NCBI GenBank assembly: GCA_013399855.1
Contig: VXAY01002605.1
Span: 461,293-525,292 of the forward strand
DNA: 64,000 nucleotides
Direction of reading: 5' to 3'
DNA from: Oxyruncus cristatus
Taxonomy: Eukaryota > Chordata > Aves > Passeriformes > Cotingidae
In this document: positions 24,621 to 37,530 of the stretch, piece after piece
Numbering within the stretch: position 1 is the first letter of the stretch
Layout: every line of letters starts with the position of its first letter
The notes under the pieces: model-generated
What the model was told of the DNA's origin: nothing
Database searches by the model: none
Seen by the model: the letters and a program-made list of their open reading frames with translations, nothing else
Translations under genes and position numbers: made by a program

Positions 24621-27600
24621 AAGTCTAAAGTTCTCTTCCCGGGTTAGCTGAGGTTAAACAGGTGTTTTTGGTAAGGATTGCAGTTACATTTTGATTACAC
24701 TAGCCCACATTCTTACATCACATAATGCAATACGATATACCCAAATGGGATCCCTCAGTGCCAAACTGGGGCCCCTAGCTTGATGTTGTTCTAATTGTGT
24801 TTTTCATTAATCCCTGTGACCTCTGTAAAGCATCACCAACCAAATAATGGCTCTCAGAGCTGAGTGTTGGGTTTTCTTTCAGGAGTATTTTTTGTGTCTC
24901 CTTTTTACTTCTCGCTGGAGAAAAGTAAAAGCAAAAAGGAATTTTCAAATTCAGCTGTGAGCATTAGGTCTGAGATTTGTCTGAACAAAAATACATCTAA
25001 GGAACAAGTTTATTGCAGTTGGATGGTGTGTCTTGTCTAGTAACCCGATCTAGCCTCCAAAAGGAAAAGTCTAAACATCTTTAGAGGGCTTTGGACCCAG
25101 CCTCTGCTACAGAAATGCAAGCGTGAGGCAACGTATGCTGCTTTATAAAGAACTAATATTGAATGGGAGGCTGGGGGCAGAGGCCAATTCTTGATCTCAT
25201 CCTGGAATCACTCCACACACTTAAAATATGGCCAAATTCTGTCTCCAACCACACCCTGGCAACCTCATTTCCTTTATTAGGGTTGCAATGGCTCTATCTG
25301 GGGGGAGAATTTGACCCAGGAGACCTCATTCTTTCCTGGCAGGAGGCCATCACCCCAGGAACTGGGGCTCTCCAGGGCCTTGGACGCAAGGGGAGTCAGA
25401 GATCTCTGTGGAATTACGTCAGGGACACTGGGTTACTGGAGACTCCTTACGCTTTGTGTAGTGAAATAACATTTGACTAGAAAATACAGGTCTGAGGTAG
25501 AGTGTGAACTGGAGAGATTTCAACTTGGAGAAGCTTCCACTGGCAATACAGGGAGCAGCACAGCTACTGCTTGCCTGCTTTGTAGCTCTGTAGGTGGATT
25601 TTCACGCACTCTGGAAAGCATTTGACAGATGTTCATTATTATGCATAGCAATAACTGGTGTATATTAAAATGAGCTGCTTGAGAGAGGAGGAGAGAAACG
25701 ATGCACCTGTTTATGCACCTTCCCATCTACTGCTGCTTCTTTGCTGAAAAACAACCATTAATTTATGCTCATCTGCATAAAAGGAAAAGGCTTTGAAGAA
25801 GATTTCTATGGCAGCAAGGGCAGCTGTAGTCCATTTCAGGCACTCAGCCTGTCTTCCGGGTACAAGGTTTTAAATTCATCTCCAAATTATTCTGCAATGA
25901 GTTGGAGATAACACACCAGTGGCTGAGGCACATCGCATGCATTTTCTGCAGCCTGCCCACTCCTTTCCTATCACTTGCTAAGTCATAGCAGAACTTTCCT
26001 AGTATCTCCTTTATAAGGTTGTATTTTCCCCTGACCAATAGCTATTACATAGCCTTTCGCTTCCCCAATCTTTTTCAGATTCCCGTCTCCTCTCACTCAT
26101 TTCAGATCAGTTTTTTGCTTCTGCACTTGCTCAGACAAGGACTGCTTCAGAGTCACCCTTTTCATCACTCTCAGTCTTTCTCATTTCAGAATGCAATATC
26201 TGAGGTCAAGCCCAAGCCACTGAGAAAGCAGTGGAAATTCATCATTAATTTCTGTGCTCTCAAGATTTCTCCTTTGCCATAGACACTTTCGAGGAGGAAG
26301 TTCTCTCCTAACTCTGACATCTGTGATAGAAGATAATGAGTTACCTCTGGGAGAGCTCCAGGCTTCTGTGCAGACCCATTTTTGCAGTACAAATGCACTG
26401 CAGAAGGCCCCATCGAAGTGACTGGGGAAGGAGTAGTAGTTGCATTGCTGTCTCTTGAATCCTGGGAGCTGCTCTAACCAAGGCCGTGGAAGAAGCCCAC
26501 ACTTTTGCTAGAGGATGATGATTTGCAACTTTCCTACCTTCCAGCCTCTGCCAGAAGATTTCCCAGTGCTCAGAAAGGTGACTAGACCCATATCAAAATG
26601 AATCAAGAGAGAAACCTGGTAATGCATCGGGTCATCAGGATAGAAAACCAGTCAGAAGCCTCAGACGAACTAAACATTTTAGGACTATTTAAGAGCCCCC
26701 GACAGCTGTAACAAACAGATTTGCTGCAGCAAAAGCAAAGCACAGAACAGGCCTCCTTTCCTACCCCTACGGCAACAGGAGACTGTGTATCCCTCAGTCA
26801 TCACAGGCACCGTCCTGTGCCCTGCTGTGTGGATAACTCACTGTCCAGCACACCGACACATGTGCTGGTGATGTGGACAGAGAGAATTCCAAACCTGACC
26901 CATCAGTAAGGTACACAACCCTGAAACACAGTATGAAAGTGATTTGTATATAGGCTTTTCAGTTTCCTTAATCTTCCTTTTCTCTGCCATATGAACCAGG
27001 GATGGGTAAGGAAGGAAATCCCACATCAGCAGCTCAAGCACAAACCTCTAATATCAGGAAGACTATTTAAGGAGTAAGGCACAGGAAGGGTGTCAGAATA
27101 AAACTCAATGTGGATTTATTATTTCATACTGTTACCAGAGTGTTACTTTTCTATCTTACCCACAACAGATTATTACTGACACTTTTAGAGGGCCCTTGGC
27201 CCATTTGCTTATTGGTCTGATCTTTACTAGCAATGAAACTAGAAGTCTTTGCTTACTCAACTTCTGGAGAGTTAAGAGAATACCCTTTTATAATATTCAC
27301 TGAAATTGCTTCTTGGCTAAAATATTCTCCTGTCAGTGTTTTTCATATGTTCAGCAACATCTGCAGGATGTGGAAAGAACAGAAACAAACCAGATGTTGC
27401 AAAAGGTAGTGACACTGAGAAACATAATTATTACAATATCTTGTTCATTTTTTTTGGTCCATCTTATGCCTTCATACATCAATAACTTTTACTGCTGTAA
27501 CAGAGACCGACTCATCTAAGTTCTCTCTAAACAGATTTACAATCATTTGTAAAAATTGACATATACCTCCCATTAAAGCCAAATTTCCTTTAGCAATTTC

Positions 27601-27662
27601 AGAGGAAAATAGATTAAGGGAATGTGGATATTTATCTCAGCCATCAACATTTATTCATTTAG
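24621..27662. other. Non-coding DNA, no gene recognised
   Basis: Contains an open frame at 25163-25480 (+, 105 codons) in a slightly GC-richer stretch. It has no identifiable domain and no convincing splice borders. Otherwise I see only short chance frames and no repeats worth listing. Confidence 0.55.
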
Positions 27663-27989
27663 GTAATTATCACTTCATTATGCTGTCAAAGAGAGCAGGC
27701 AGGGAAATTCACCACTGATGAACCAAACCCCACGGAAGCCCTCCACCTCTCGTGTGAATTTGGGGTGCCAGCCCATTCCCTCCCCAAGCATTTGTCACAG
27801 CGATATGACAAGGGCTGCGAGTCCAAAGAGGGTACCAACGGAGTCTCCTGTGCCGTGCGGGTGAACAAGCCCAGCCTGATCCAACAGCGCCCCCAAAAGC
27901 AAACCCTGAAAGAGCCGGACACCCCAACACCCTCCCAGCCTGCAGCCCTGGTCTGCGTGTCCTCTACAAACTTGCTCATATTGTTTTGA
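27663..27989 (+). other. GC/CpG-rich patch with an open frame; possible exon
   Basis: A TAG ends at 27662 and the frame is then open until the TGA at 27987-27989, about 108 codons. An internal codon at 27765 gives a possible 74-residue product. The translation is hydrophilic, with many Lys, Pro, Ser and Gln residues and a PDTPTPSQP stretch, and matches no family I know. Three minus-strand frames are open over the same bases, which is expected for GC-rich DNA poor in stops and weakens the coding case. Ten CpG dinucleotides fall within 27733-27956, unlike the flanks. Alternatives are a non-coding RNA exon, a small CpG-rich regulatory element, or a terminal exon of an unseen gene. Confidence 0.25.
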
Positions 27990-28205
27990 AAGCTGTTTAC
28001 TCACTTATAAAAAGGAGAAAATAATAAAAAAAAATAATAAACCACAAAAATAACTACAGAATTATGAATGCTTGCTACAGTGCAAAAAATTGGGAGAGTC
28101 TCTGTCAGATTGGGAAAATTTTTCAGTTATTTTAACTCAGACTTCAGGAATTTCATAGAGGGATCAGAAGACCTGCAAGCTCTGCCAAATTCTGAGGGAA
28201 CAAAG

Positions 28206-28443
28206 TATAACTAGATTAATATATAAATCTTATTAACTACAATGTAACTGAATACAGTCATTTATTATCAAAGTCTTTAGATTGTTTAACAAATTGCAAC
28301 ATTTTGGTCTCACAGGCTCCCTGCCAAGTTGAGGCCTAATTAAGGTGGTTGGAAATGAATAGTGTTCTAATTAGTTTAATTACAATATGATGAATTATCA
28401 AACTAATTTTTAAAAACAATGTGCAATTAGCCTTTTAGCATTC
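28206..28443. promoter_or_regulatory. TAATTA-motif cluster, possible enhancer
   Basis: Three exact TAATTA palindromes, the core bound by many homeodomain proteins, start at 28337, 28368 and 28377. The second sits in CTAATTAG. CAATTAG follows at about 28424. The segment has no simple repeats and no transposon similarity, and lies directly beside the CpG-rich patch. This arrangement is typical of deeply conserved developmental enhancers, but it is inferred from motif density only. Confidence 0.28.
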
Positions 28444-28444
28444 A

Positions 28445-28479
28445 ACCCCCATTTTCCAAAACAGGAAATGAGGCGGAAC
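28445..28479 (-). repeat. Possible MIR core scrap
   Basis: The plus-strand string CCCCCATTTTCC, followed by ACAGGAAATGAGGCGGA, resembles the most conserved part of MIR read in reverse (cccattttacagatg, then ggaaactgaggca). Only about 35 bases match, so chance is possible. Confidence 0.25.
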
Positions 28480-29432
28480 ATACTTGTTTTCATCAGGAGT
28501 CTTGAGGCTGAACCACCCCAACACGGGAAGTGCCCAAAGATGCAGCCAGACATGTCACTCCCCTCCCTTCACCCACTTTGTGCTTTGGACATTGATTCCA
28601 ATGCCTTTGGACACATCTGTGGAAAGCAGGTTGTTCAGTCCAAGGTTGGACCAACACTTCTTTCCAGATTCTTAACCTAGTGTTTTCCCTGTTCCTTCAC
28701 TTAATTCTTCCCTCATTGGAGTTGTATAGAAAATCCCAAATCATTACATGCATGGCCATAGTGATTTGGTGAGGTTTTTTTTATTCTTACATTTCTAAGC
28801 AGTGAACAAGCAAACTCCTTTACCCACAAACCATAAATTTGTACAACCTCCTACCTAAAGCACACAGAGGAGCATTAAGGCTGTAACCATCTAGCCTGTG
28901 CTGCATAATGCCAGCTGCACAAAACCCATTTTCCATGAGTGTATTTCTTTTACATTTGTTCCCCAAAGGCTATTTTCTGCCTCCAGCTACCAATCCCACT
29001 GCGTCACTCCCCCAAGCAGGAAACCTTTCCAGAAATACACTTGCACCTGCATAACCTCAGTAATGTTGCACCCTTGGAAGTGAAAGCAACATCTGGTCCT
29101 ACTGTAGACAGGTTCATTACTGAAGGAGTGGCCAAAGGTCGCCACCTTTCATTAGCACTACCAGGTATATAAGTAGAGTTTGGCTCCATTACAGCATAGC
29201 TCATTGCTAAGCAATAGAAGTGGATGTATTAAAAATATAGGCACCCATTGAATGGAAAGAAGGTGCAACGAAGTTCACTTTAATGACACGAATCCTTTAA
29301 CAAATAATCAGGTTAAAAATGATCCACTTGGTATTTTGATGAAAATGGATTTTCTCATCCTGTGAACCAGAAAGAAAATGTGGCAGTAAAATAGCTTTCG
29401 GCATGACTTAATTATCCCCAGAAAGACTTAGG
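28480..29432. other. Non-coding DNA, no gene recognised
   Basis: Overlapping short frames near 28468-28680 and 28898-29204 lie in different frames and on both strands and show no domain. I see no repeat. The AT-rich block at 29210-29350 is non-repetitive and could be a conserved element, but nothing specific supports that. Confidence 0.55.
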
Positions 29433-29556
29433 AGCCTGCTCCAGCAAAGCACTTAAATGCATGCCGAAGTTTAAGCACATGGGCATTCTCAAGGGACTAT
29501 TCGTATATCTAGAGATAAGCATATGCTTAAGTACTTTGGCATCACACAGATCAAAT
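29433..29556. repeat. Decayed palindromic (MITE-like) ancient repeat
   Basis: The left arm reads CCTGCTCCAGCAAAGCACTT, AAATGCATGCC and then TTTAAGCACATGGGCATTCTC. The right arm carries AAGCATATGCTTAAGTACTT then TGGCATCA, which pairs with the left arm in reverse complement (CATGCATTTAAGTGCTTTGCTGG) with several mismatches. The 'agcaaagcacttaa' and 'gcttaagtgctttgctgga' ends are familiar from palindromic repeats abundant in turtles and crocodilians. I cannot assign the family with certainty. The copy is old. The central part has lost its symmetry. Confidence 0.5.
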
Positions 29557-30590
29557 TGAAGTCTCTCACCAGGGCCTGAAGTCACAGCTAACACATCTGG
29601 CAAGCACGACAAGCCTTTGAGATGTTCTGTCCACCTGGATGCTTATTAAAGTCCCTGTTGTCCACAGTATTTCAGTGTTTCCTAATAAATGAAAATAATC
29701 AATCACCGTTTCCTTGCTTCCTGACTGGCATCTCATAGAAAGAGAATTTAAATAGGTGCGTGTATCTGTAGATTCAATCAGTTTACTGGAGGGAACCAAA
29801 AGGAGGAGATGAAGTTGCCATATGTTTCTGCTTGTGCTAAAGCTAGTGGTCATGCTTGTTTTTCCTGGAAATTTGTTCCACAAGCTTAGTCTGGATATTG
29901 CCAGAGCCTTCATTTATTTGTCAGCAGTGGCAAGGATATAGCAGATGAGGCTCTTGTAAGAAAAAAGGACTGCAGAGAACACTGACCTCTCAAGTCACTA
30001 TGGTCAAACCCACCAAAGGCTTGAACACTCAGGGAAAAGTGTCCAGCTGAAAGCCACATGCTGAGGAAATACTCCAGGCTGTATAAGGGCATATTGGCTC
30101 AAGGACTTGGTGATGCTTTTTGGCAGAACACATGGCTAAGGTCCTAGACAAAGTCTAGGCATGGTTTCTCAAACAACAGGGCACTGGGGTCCTGCTGCTG
30201 CCCCCCAGGACTGAATGTCTCTTAGCCGGTCACAGCTACAGGCATCCAGCATCATGAGGATACCCAGAAGAGCTGGAGATTAATGATCAGTCCAAAGGCC
30301 CATGCCTTCAATCCAGAGGGTACAGAATAAACAGTTTTCTGAAGAATTCGTCTCCTCTTTTATCTAATTCTTAAGGGAAAGAGAGAGCTGTCTCTGTACT
30401 TTTCTACCAGTTTTCCCAGATGATTTCTACAAGACTACAGCTGCAGGTAAGTCTGCTTCTTATGGGACCCTAAAAGCAGCCCTCTGGCTTGAGGGGAGGC
30501 TGGAACCAGGCTGAGTCTGTCTGTTCAGTACTAGTGATGCTTTCAGTGAGGTGTTTGAAACAGGTGCGTTGTCAGCCATGGAAGCTTGTG

Positions 30591-30665
30591 AAAACTAAAA
30601 AAAAAAAAAACCAAAACAAAAACACTAACAGAAGAAAAAAAATCACTTCTGGCAAGAAAAAGGTT
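30591..30665 (+). repeat. A-rich low-complexity stretch
   Basis: Contains a run of about 14 As followed by CAAAA- and GAAAA-type repeats. It inflates the lysine-rich open frame that covers it (30489-30779), which is therefore not credible as a gene. Confidence 0.8.
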
Positions 30666-31514
30666 AATATGAACAGTAGGTCTGAAGATAACTTGAACCC
30701 ATCATTAAAGAAATTCAGTTATTTAGTCAATTTTACTTATTTACAGGCTAGAAGATTAATGAGCTCAAATAGAAACTGAGACAGTAATTAGGTTTCAAAA
30801 ACATACTATAACACAATCAATCATTTCTTGGGAGTATAATGACATTAAGGTAGAGCCCTCTTTCAGCTGAAGTTATTAGCATATGATTGGTGAAGACTGG
30901 ACTTGAAGAGAGAGTCTACCCCAGGGTCCTGTAATAAAATGAAAGAGGAATCTTAAATAAGGAGAAACTATGTCTTTGACCCTTTGTCCTTTGCCTGTAG
31001 ATGTAGAGATACTGTATTCAGGATTTAGGGCTCTGTAACAGGACTTTGGGGAATGATGGCATTTCAAGAGACAGTTGGTATTTTACTTTAAACAAGACTT
31101 TACTTGAGACCTAATACTATACAGGCGGTATGTATATGTCCTCTAATCCGGTCTTTGAGGCTATTAGCAGCTCCTTCTGAGGTATTTCATACCTCTTCTC
31201 AAAGTCTTTGCAAACACATCAGCTTAGAGTCGGAATTCAAAATGTTACAGAACACAAAGTGGGAGAAAGGGTGAAAAATAATGTAAAGAAAAGAAAATCA
31301 GAAGCTATACAGAAGAAAAAACTCTCAATTACTTTTGCTAAAGCATTTTTTTCCTGAGAAACTGCATAAATGGCTTTTATATATTCCCTTTGCAAGGAAT
31401 CTGGTTAAATGTTTCTCAAATCCAGTACCAGTTCCATTCAAAAAGAAAGAGAGGATATGACTTTTAAGATTTAAACCAAATTTTCAAGTCAGATTTTTAT
31501 GTGCTTATCAGCTT

Positions 31515-31570
31515 AATCAGCTCCCACAGAAATCAGTGATAATTCTCCCATTGATTTGAATAAGAGAACA
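31515..31570. repeat. Possible ancient sauropsid palindromic repeat scrap
   Basis: AATCAGCTCCCACAGAAATC and TCTCCCATTGATTTGAATAA resemble the two sides of the 'ctcccattgacttcaatggg' palindrome that recurs in reptile and bird interspersed repeats. It is short and degraded. The family is not assigned. Confidence 0.28.
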
Positions 31571-34500
31571 GTTACAACAGTGTGTATAATTTTTCCAATT
31601 CCACCTAAGTGGCTAAAAACAGACACTTCAAGTTAAAGGTTTTCAAAAGCGGCTATGGCCTTTTCTCATATTCTCTAAAATGTCTTTGCAAGTCATATTC
31701 CAAAACAACATATTTGAGCAGCTAAAGAGAAGTAGCCTAATTTTCAGACATACTGAGTACTCCCAGACTTCAATAATTTTAGTATTCATCAGCTTTTGAA
31801 ATCACACTACATCCTTTGACGTACCTGCATATGGGGTTAAGTACCTAATTCGAAGTGCCCCAGACTGAAAAATGTCAGCCTTAACCCACCCAAACACAAT
31901 TCTCATGCATATCCAAGTAAATACACACTCCCACAAATAACTTATGCATCACCACCACATCTAAAATGGAATCTTCATAATTTCCTTCACCTCAAGGGCT
32001 CAGTGGCACAGCTCCTGTATTTTGCTGGTCCCGTCAGTCTCTACAGACATCTAGTTGCCATTATTTATTCACTGTGGTATTCTCAGCTATCCCAATTCCC
32101 TAATGAACAATTGAAATGGATTGCAATAAGGACGTGACACACAGGAATAAGAAGCTGAAATGTGTTTCCCAGCTTCAACCTTCTAACCTGAGGGAAGGTT
32201 ATGATGGTTGACATGACTGGGGTCAACAGCAATCGGTTCTAGTGGTTACTGTCACGTAGATACCAGGAATATTTTTGACGGCATTTCAGAGCAATTCCCG
32301 AGGTTGATAAATCAAACACAGAAGAACCTTAACTCAAAATGTACTGTAAATAATCTCTAAGTGCAGGGGAGGGGAAATACCCGACACAAAAGCAAAACTA
32401 TATTTCAAAGCATGAGTGTGAAAACATAACTACATGCAACTCAAGTCAATACAATCAATCCTGGTAACAAGAGCAGTCAATGCAATTACATTTTATAAAA
32501 TCAAGTATCCTCTTACTACGAAAACCATGAAAGGAAGGAAAAGAACCAACATCCCCCTCTCTATCAGCATGTGACAATTACGGTTTCACCAAACACAGCT
32601 AAACAAGGAGTAAAATAAGTGTAAGATCCTGAAGCCTTGGCAAAGGAGCCAGCACCATGTAAAAATCTTCAGTCTGATGGACAAGATTGTACCTGACTGC
32701 TCCTCTGACCCTTTACAAGTAAACTCATTTTCATCCACAGATAGAAAAATGTAATCTTTCCAGTAACATTTTTCTAAATTTGGGCTGCTGAACCTTCTTT
32801 TTTCCTTGCCCCCATGATAGAAATACAAATGTGATGTATGACGTTAAATCAAGCTGCATGATTACAACCACCCAGGTAACAGAACTTGTGAGCTTTTACC
32901 TTTACATATGAATTCAGGGCTCAAAAGAGCCCAGATGGAAAAACTGGCTGTGTTATTTGCTCATCTGAAAATTCTTTTCTCTTTATCAGAAGTGAATTTA
33001 AGGCATTTGCAAAATTGCAATAATTCCTCCACTTATTTGGGATAAGAATTGATAACATGTTCAGCCTCCCATCCTTTCCCTTCCCTGGGATAAACTCCCA
33101 CAGAAGTCAGCTCATGACCTGCCCGTGGAAAGCCTGAAGCATAAGGTTCTCAATACAGCAAATTCCCAGGTAGGAATTTTAGATTCCACATTAATTAGGC
33201 TCCATGCCCAGAGTGAAATTATGCCTTTCTTATAAAAACACTACTGCTGATCTCAGCCCTGTGAAAGAGACTGAATGCAGAGAGACAAGATGCGAGCAGG
33301 CAAAACTAGTCGTTCTGATGGCCCTCCTTAATTGTTAGCTAGTTTTAGTGTGGAGAGTATTTGATGATCTTGTGATAAATGTTTGAAACTGGACTACAAG
33401 AAGGAAGGTGTAGCGGTCACAGAACATGAGGTTAGAGATCTCCACCACCTAACAGTGGGCGTCTAACTATGGGATATTCAGCCCTTAACAGGGAAGCCAG
33501 AAACAATACAAGAATTCTGGCTGCTGGTCAGGGTATCTGAGGTAGGTGCACACCAACAGCACACACAGCTGACCCTCTAAGGATATGTTATAATGTGTAT
33601 GCATGTTCGATTGAAGGGGAAAACCCTCTTTTTAGCAGGTCATGGGTAGTATTTCCTGCCAGGAGGCTTTGCATGCACTTATCCCTATCACCTTCTCCCC
33701 AGCATCTGTTTGGACATCTGTCCAAAAGGGAGATGTCATTAATTTCATGTGGGGTTGCAAATTAGTTTTGTCCATAGCATTCCTGTGCAAGGGGTGGTTG
33801 ATCACTGCCTGTAAATGATGAAAGAGAGCATCAGACTGACAAAACTAAATCAAGAATGACTACTTTGGTTGGTATTATGCTAAGAAAGAATATTCAAATA
33901 TAACTCTGGCATACCATCTATTTTCCATTTAACTAGTACAATATAACTGCAGATACAAATAATTATTGCTATTACATTCTGTGCTTGCATGTGGGAGAGA
34001 GAAAATACATAGTTTTGCTGCATTTTTCTTTTTACTCTTATGGAAAACATTTAGTCTTAACACCCCTCTTGGAAGAGAAAGCTGAACTTATTATTTCCTA
34101 ATATTTCTAGCTTAGCAAATACTCATCTGTCATTTTTTCATCCCCATTTTTTTTTCACGTGTATGTCCAGCCTCATGTAGTCTCATGATGACAAAAGTAT
34201 TTGTGGATCCCTGATTTGTTAGCTGCATACTTTTCTTGTAGTGTTTCCTCACCAGTTTTCAAGTGGCTCAGGAAAGCTCCATGGGATTCCATGGATCAGA
34301 TAACATGAAAGGGTCTGTAAACCTGACACAGGTTGAATTGTGGACTACTATGCCCAAAATTGTAATCCCTAGACATCCTTTGGATCATTCAGAAGCTGCA
34401 TACTCAATCTTGAAGACAGGTATGGCATGATCTAACTTAAATTATTGAGAAAGACATGAAAGAAAGCAATTATGAAGGTGAGAGAAGGGAAGACAGTACA

Positions 34501-36122
34501 CCTTGCCACCCCATTATTCAATATGTTTCAAAACAATAGTGAGGATTCAGTGAAGCTCCTCCTTAGAGAGGTGCTATCCTCAACTTCAGGACATTTCAAA
34601 GGCTTTCAAAATTAAGAATACTGCTCACCAATTAGGAACAAAAGAGTCATTGCTAAGTAAGAACTTTTAAGTTGTTCTTAAGCTTGGTAAGTGATGTTTG
34701 AGTAAACTTCCAGGAAAGCTGATGAGTAAGCTGAGCAGCAAAGCACAATCTCTGGAGCGCTTGTCACAACATGAGAAACCAGCTAACGCACCGAACAGCT
34801 CTAGCACACCATCACTGCTTCTCTGGGGTGATACAGTGTATCCCTGTCACTGCTGCACAGGACTCTGACCCTGAAGAGAACTGGAATTGGTATGGATCTT
34901 CCCATCTGAACTCAGGAGATCCTGGAAAAACACTGATACAGGCATTCAATTAGAGAGAAAATTCCTCTTGGCCATCACAGATGTCTGTGAAAGATTAAAT
35001 TAACTATTTCTTACTGCACAACCCAGCTGACTAGACCCTGAATTAATCCAGCTGCACCAAAAGAAGCTGAATGTACTCATCTCCCAGCAGGTAATAAACT
35101 CAGTCATATAAGATTTGGGCCATGGTCTATATCACAGCCATTGCCTGCCTCTGAACCTTTACAAAAACAGATCCTAAACCAAACAGCCACAGGGACACAC
35201 CTAACAGTCAGGTCTTCCAAGACCAGTTTGTATGAGCTGAAGTCCCAGTGACTTTTGGCAACTCAAATCTATCATGATTGCTACAGCTGGGTTCAGCTTC
35301 ATGGTCTCGGCAAGACCTTCAAAAATGATGAGGGTTTGAGAGAGAGCCAAGCTTCTTGTCAGCGCTTCATACTTCAAGACATTTGTATTTATAATTCCTG
35401 TTACTTAACACAACAGATTTGAGCATGACAAATCCTAGAAAACTTATGCTGAGGTCTTTGTTTCCAGGATTCGCACCAGAGCTTAACTAAATTTGAAAGT
35501 ATTTGTATGGCATCTCTGCTTGAGCTGCTGGTTGATGTTTTATGTTTTAATGTTTTAAGTAAAGTTTATTATGACAAGTCAGTGAAAGTGCTTTTAGTGG
35601 GTCAATAAATCATGGTCCTATCATATCACTGGGTGACAGCTATGCAAAGCATAGAAGGAAATTTGATATTATTCCAACAAAACAGCAACTACAGCTACTT
35701 CCAGTTTAGCTGCAAAGTCACATCAGCCTGTTGACTGTGAATTGAAGAGGTAAATAATTATAACTTGTGGAACTGAGGCAAGGTCTTTGTAGATTTTTAT
35801 CTGTCTAATATTTTTAAAACTGTCTTGGGGGTGGGAATTATTATTTATTTAATCTAAAATGGTCCTCTAGATGCCCACCATGGAGTCTGTTCTATAATTA
35901 CCTAAAGCCTAATGTGGAGGAATGGGGAAGGGGTTCGGGGAAAACACAAAGCAGATGAAAAAAAAAAAAAAGAGGATAAAAAAGATTTCTGAGAGATTGA
36001 ATTCAGTTTTGGCATCTCTCCAACCATATGGAAATTGAAGGGATGCTAAAAAAGTTCTAAGACAGCATTCACAGGACAAGGGTAGGAAGTTTCCCTCACT
36101 ATTACTGCCAGGAGACTAACAC

Positions 36123-36148
36123 AAAAAAAAAAAAAACACACACACACA
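36123..36148. repeat. Poly(A) with (CA)n
   Basis: About fourteen As pass directly into six CA units. It is a compound simple repeat. Confidence 0.85.
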
Positions 36149-37420
36149 AACAACTTTTATACACAAGAGAGGAGCACTCCTGTCAGATCAGGGTGTGTGC
36201 CTAAACTTCAGAGAGAAAGCAACAATGACCCAACTGCTCTCTGAAATTGTTTTCACCTGATTAGGCTCATATGAGAAGTCTCACTTCGGCAATGAGGCAG
36301 AGATTGAAATAAAATGTGTAAGGGAAAACTATCCTTGGCCTCTTCTCCTCCACACAATGCTTTCAGCTGCCTGGTACAACTTTTGACAGCAATAGCAGCT
36401 GCTTGTTGCCTGGTGTAGCATCTCTCCATGTCTCGTCTTGGGTCTGGACTCCATGGCTGCAGCATAAGAGAAGTTACATCACAGAAGGGCTCACGGCTGG
36501 AAGACATCAGGGAAGTCTCATGTTGAAACCAATTGTCTAGCTAAAATTAGACTAGGGAATCTTCTGTCATATTTTCTTCAAATGTAAAGGGCAGAATAAC
36601 ATATGTGTTGTTCTGGATGAGATTTCTTTTCTGACTATAAATTAAGGGATTTAACATACATAAATCTTTTTGTGAGAAGACTGTCACAGTTAAAACATGA
36701 TAAAATATCTATGGATTCCCCTACCATCAGGGCTAACCAATTAATCTGTTATGCACCACAATGGTATTTCACAAGCAATTTGTAAAATTTGAAAATACTT
36801 GGGAGAAGCAATTTAATATGCTTTTGCCTTATTTCAGGATCTGAGGTTCTCAATCCTTTGCAGTTTGTGTCCTTTTCTAAGGATGAGAAACACACCTCAG
36901 TTTTGAAAGTGAAACAGAGAGCAGAAGGTACATGGAGTTTGTGAAGTAAGGCAAAAACCTGTGAAATCTAGGTCTTTAGAGACACACGTAGTTATTACTG
37001 CAGCACTCTCTGGGAAGTCTGTGAAGAAGATTCATTTGAAGTCATAGAAGTTAGCAAGAGAACCTGTTTACCTGCTGCAGCAAGACCTCCTTTGGCAACG
37101 CTCAAAATCAAAATGATGTCTGTAAAAGTGTGTCATCAGGAACTCGCACAGAATAACTCTTCTCGTAAAGGCTTGGCAGGCAGGTGACAGTTGGCTCTGG
37201 GGAATATTACATGTGGGGCATGTGCAAACACAAACCATCTAGGTACACTTGTGAAAGATAGCCAGAGGTGCTTGCTTGGCGTACAGGTAGAAGTGGCAGG
37301 CTCAACTGATGAGAGAATTGGAAAACCATCTGCAGAAACTGTTCCTCTGCTGCCCCAAGGGGCAGTCGAAAGGCTGGGTCACTGAACAGTCTGAACTCCA
37401 CAGACTTACATTATAGTGCC

Positions 37421-37530
37421 AGATCTGAGCAACCCTGGGCAGATCACTTTTTCCTGTCCCTCCCTGCTCCCTTGGATAACCCTGCCCTTTTAAAGTATGA
37501 GAACATAAGGGTGAATTCAATTTTAAAGCT
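37421..37530 (+). repeat. MIR-like CORE-SINE relic
   Basis: The run CTGAGCAACCCTGGGCAGAT then CACTTTTTCCTGTCCCTCCC, with TTTTAAAGTATGAGAACATA further on, follows the order of the MIR core and downstream part (tgaccctgggcaagtcact, cctgtgcctcagtttccc, tgtaaaatgagaa). The order of blocks supports a real relic, while divergence keeps it uncertain. Open frames overlapping it on both strands are not genes. Confidence 0.4.

Larger units (their letters stand above)
29557..37420. other. Non-coding DNA with ancient repeat scraps
   Basis: The open frame at 29566-29913 (minus, 115 codons) begins with an ATG but shows no known domain and no coding-like base bias, so I do not call it. An A-rich block lies at 30591-30665, a short symmetrical 'cccattgatttgaa' relic at 31515-31570, a 14-base A tract at 35958-35971, and an A/CA repeat at 36123-36148. 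About 36620-36840 is a motif-rich AT stretch without repeats. I recognise no gene. Confidence 0.55.

Noticed and set aside
29566..29913. 115-codon minus-strand frame starting with ATG
   Set aside because: The translation is unremarkable, AT-rich in codon use and without any motif. It also begins beside a decayed repeat.
33595..33625. GTTCGATT string resembling a tRNA B box
   Set aside because: No A box at the right spacing and no cloverleaf pairing around it.
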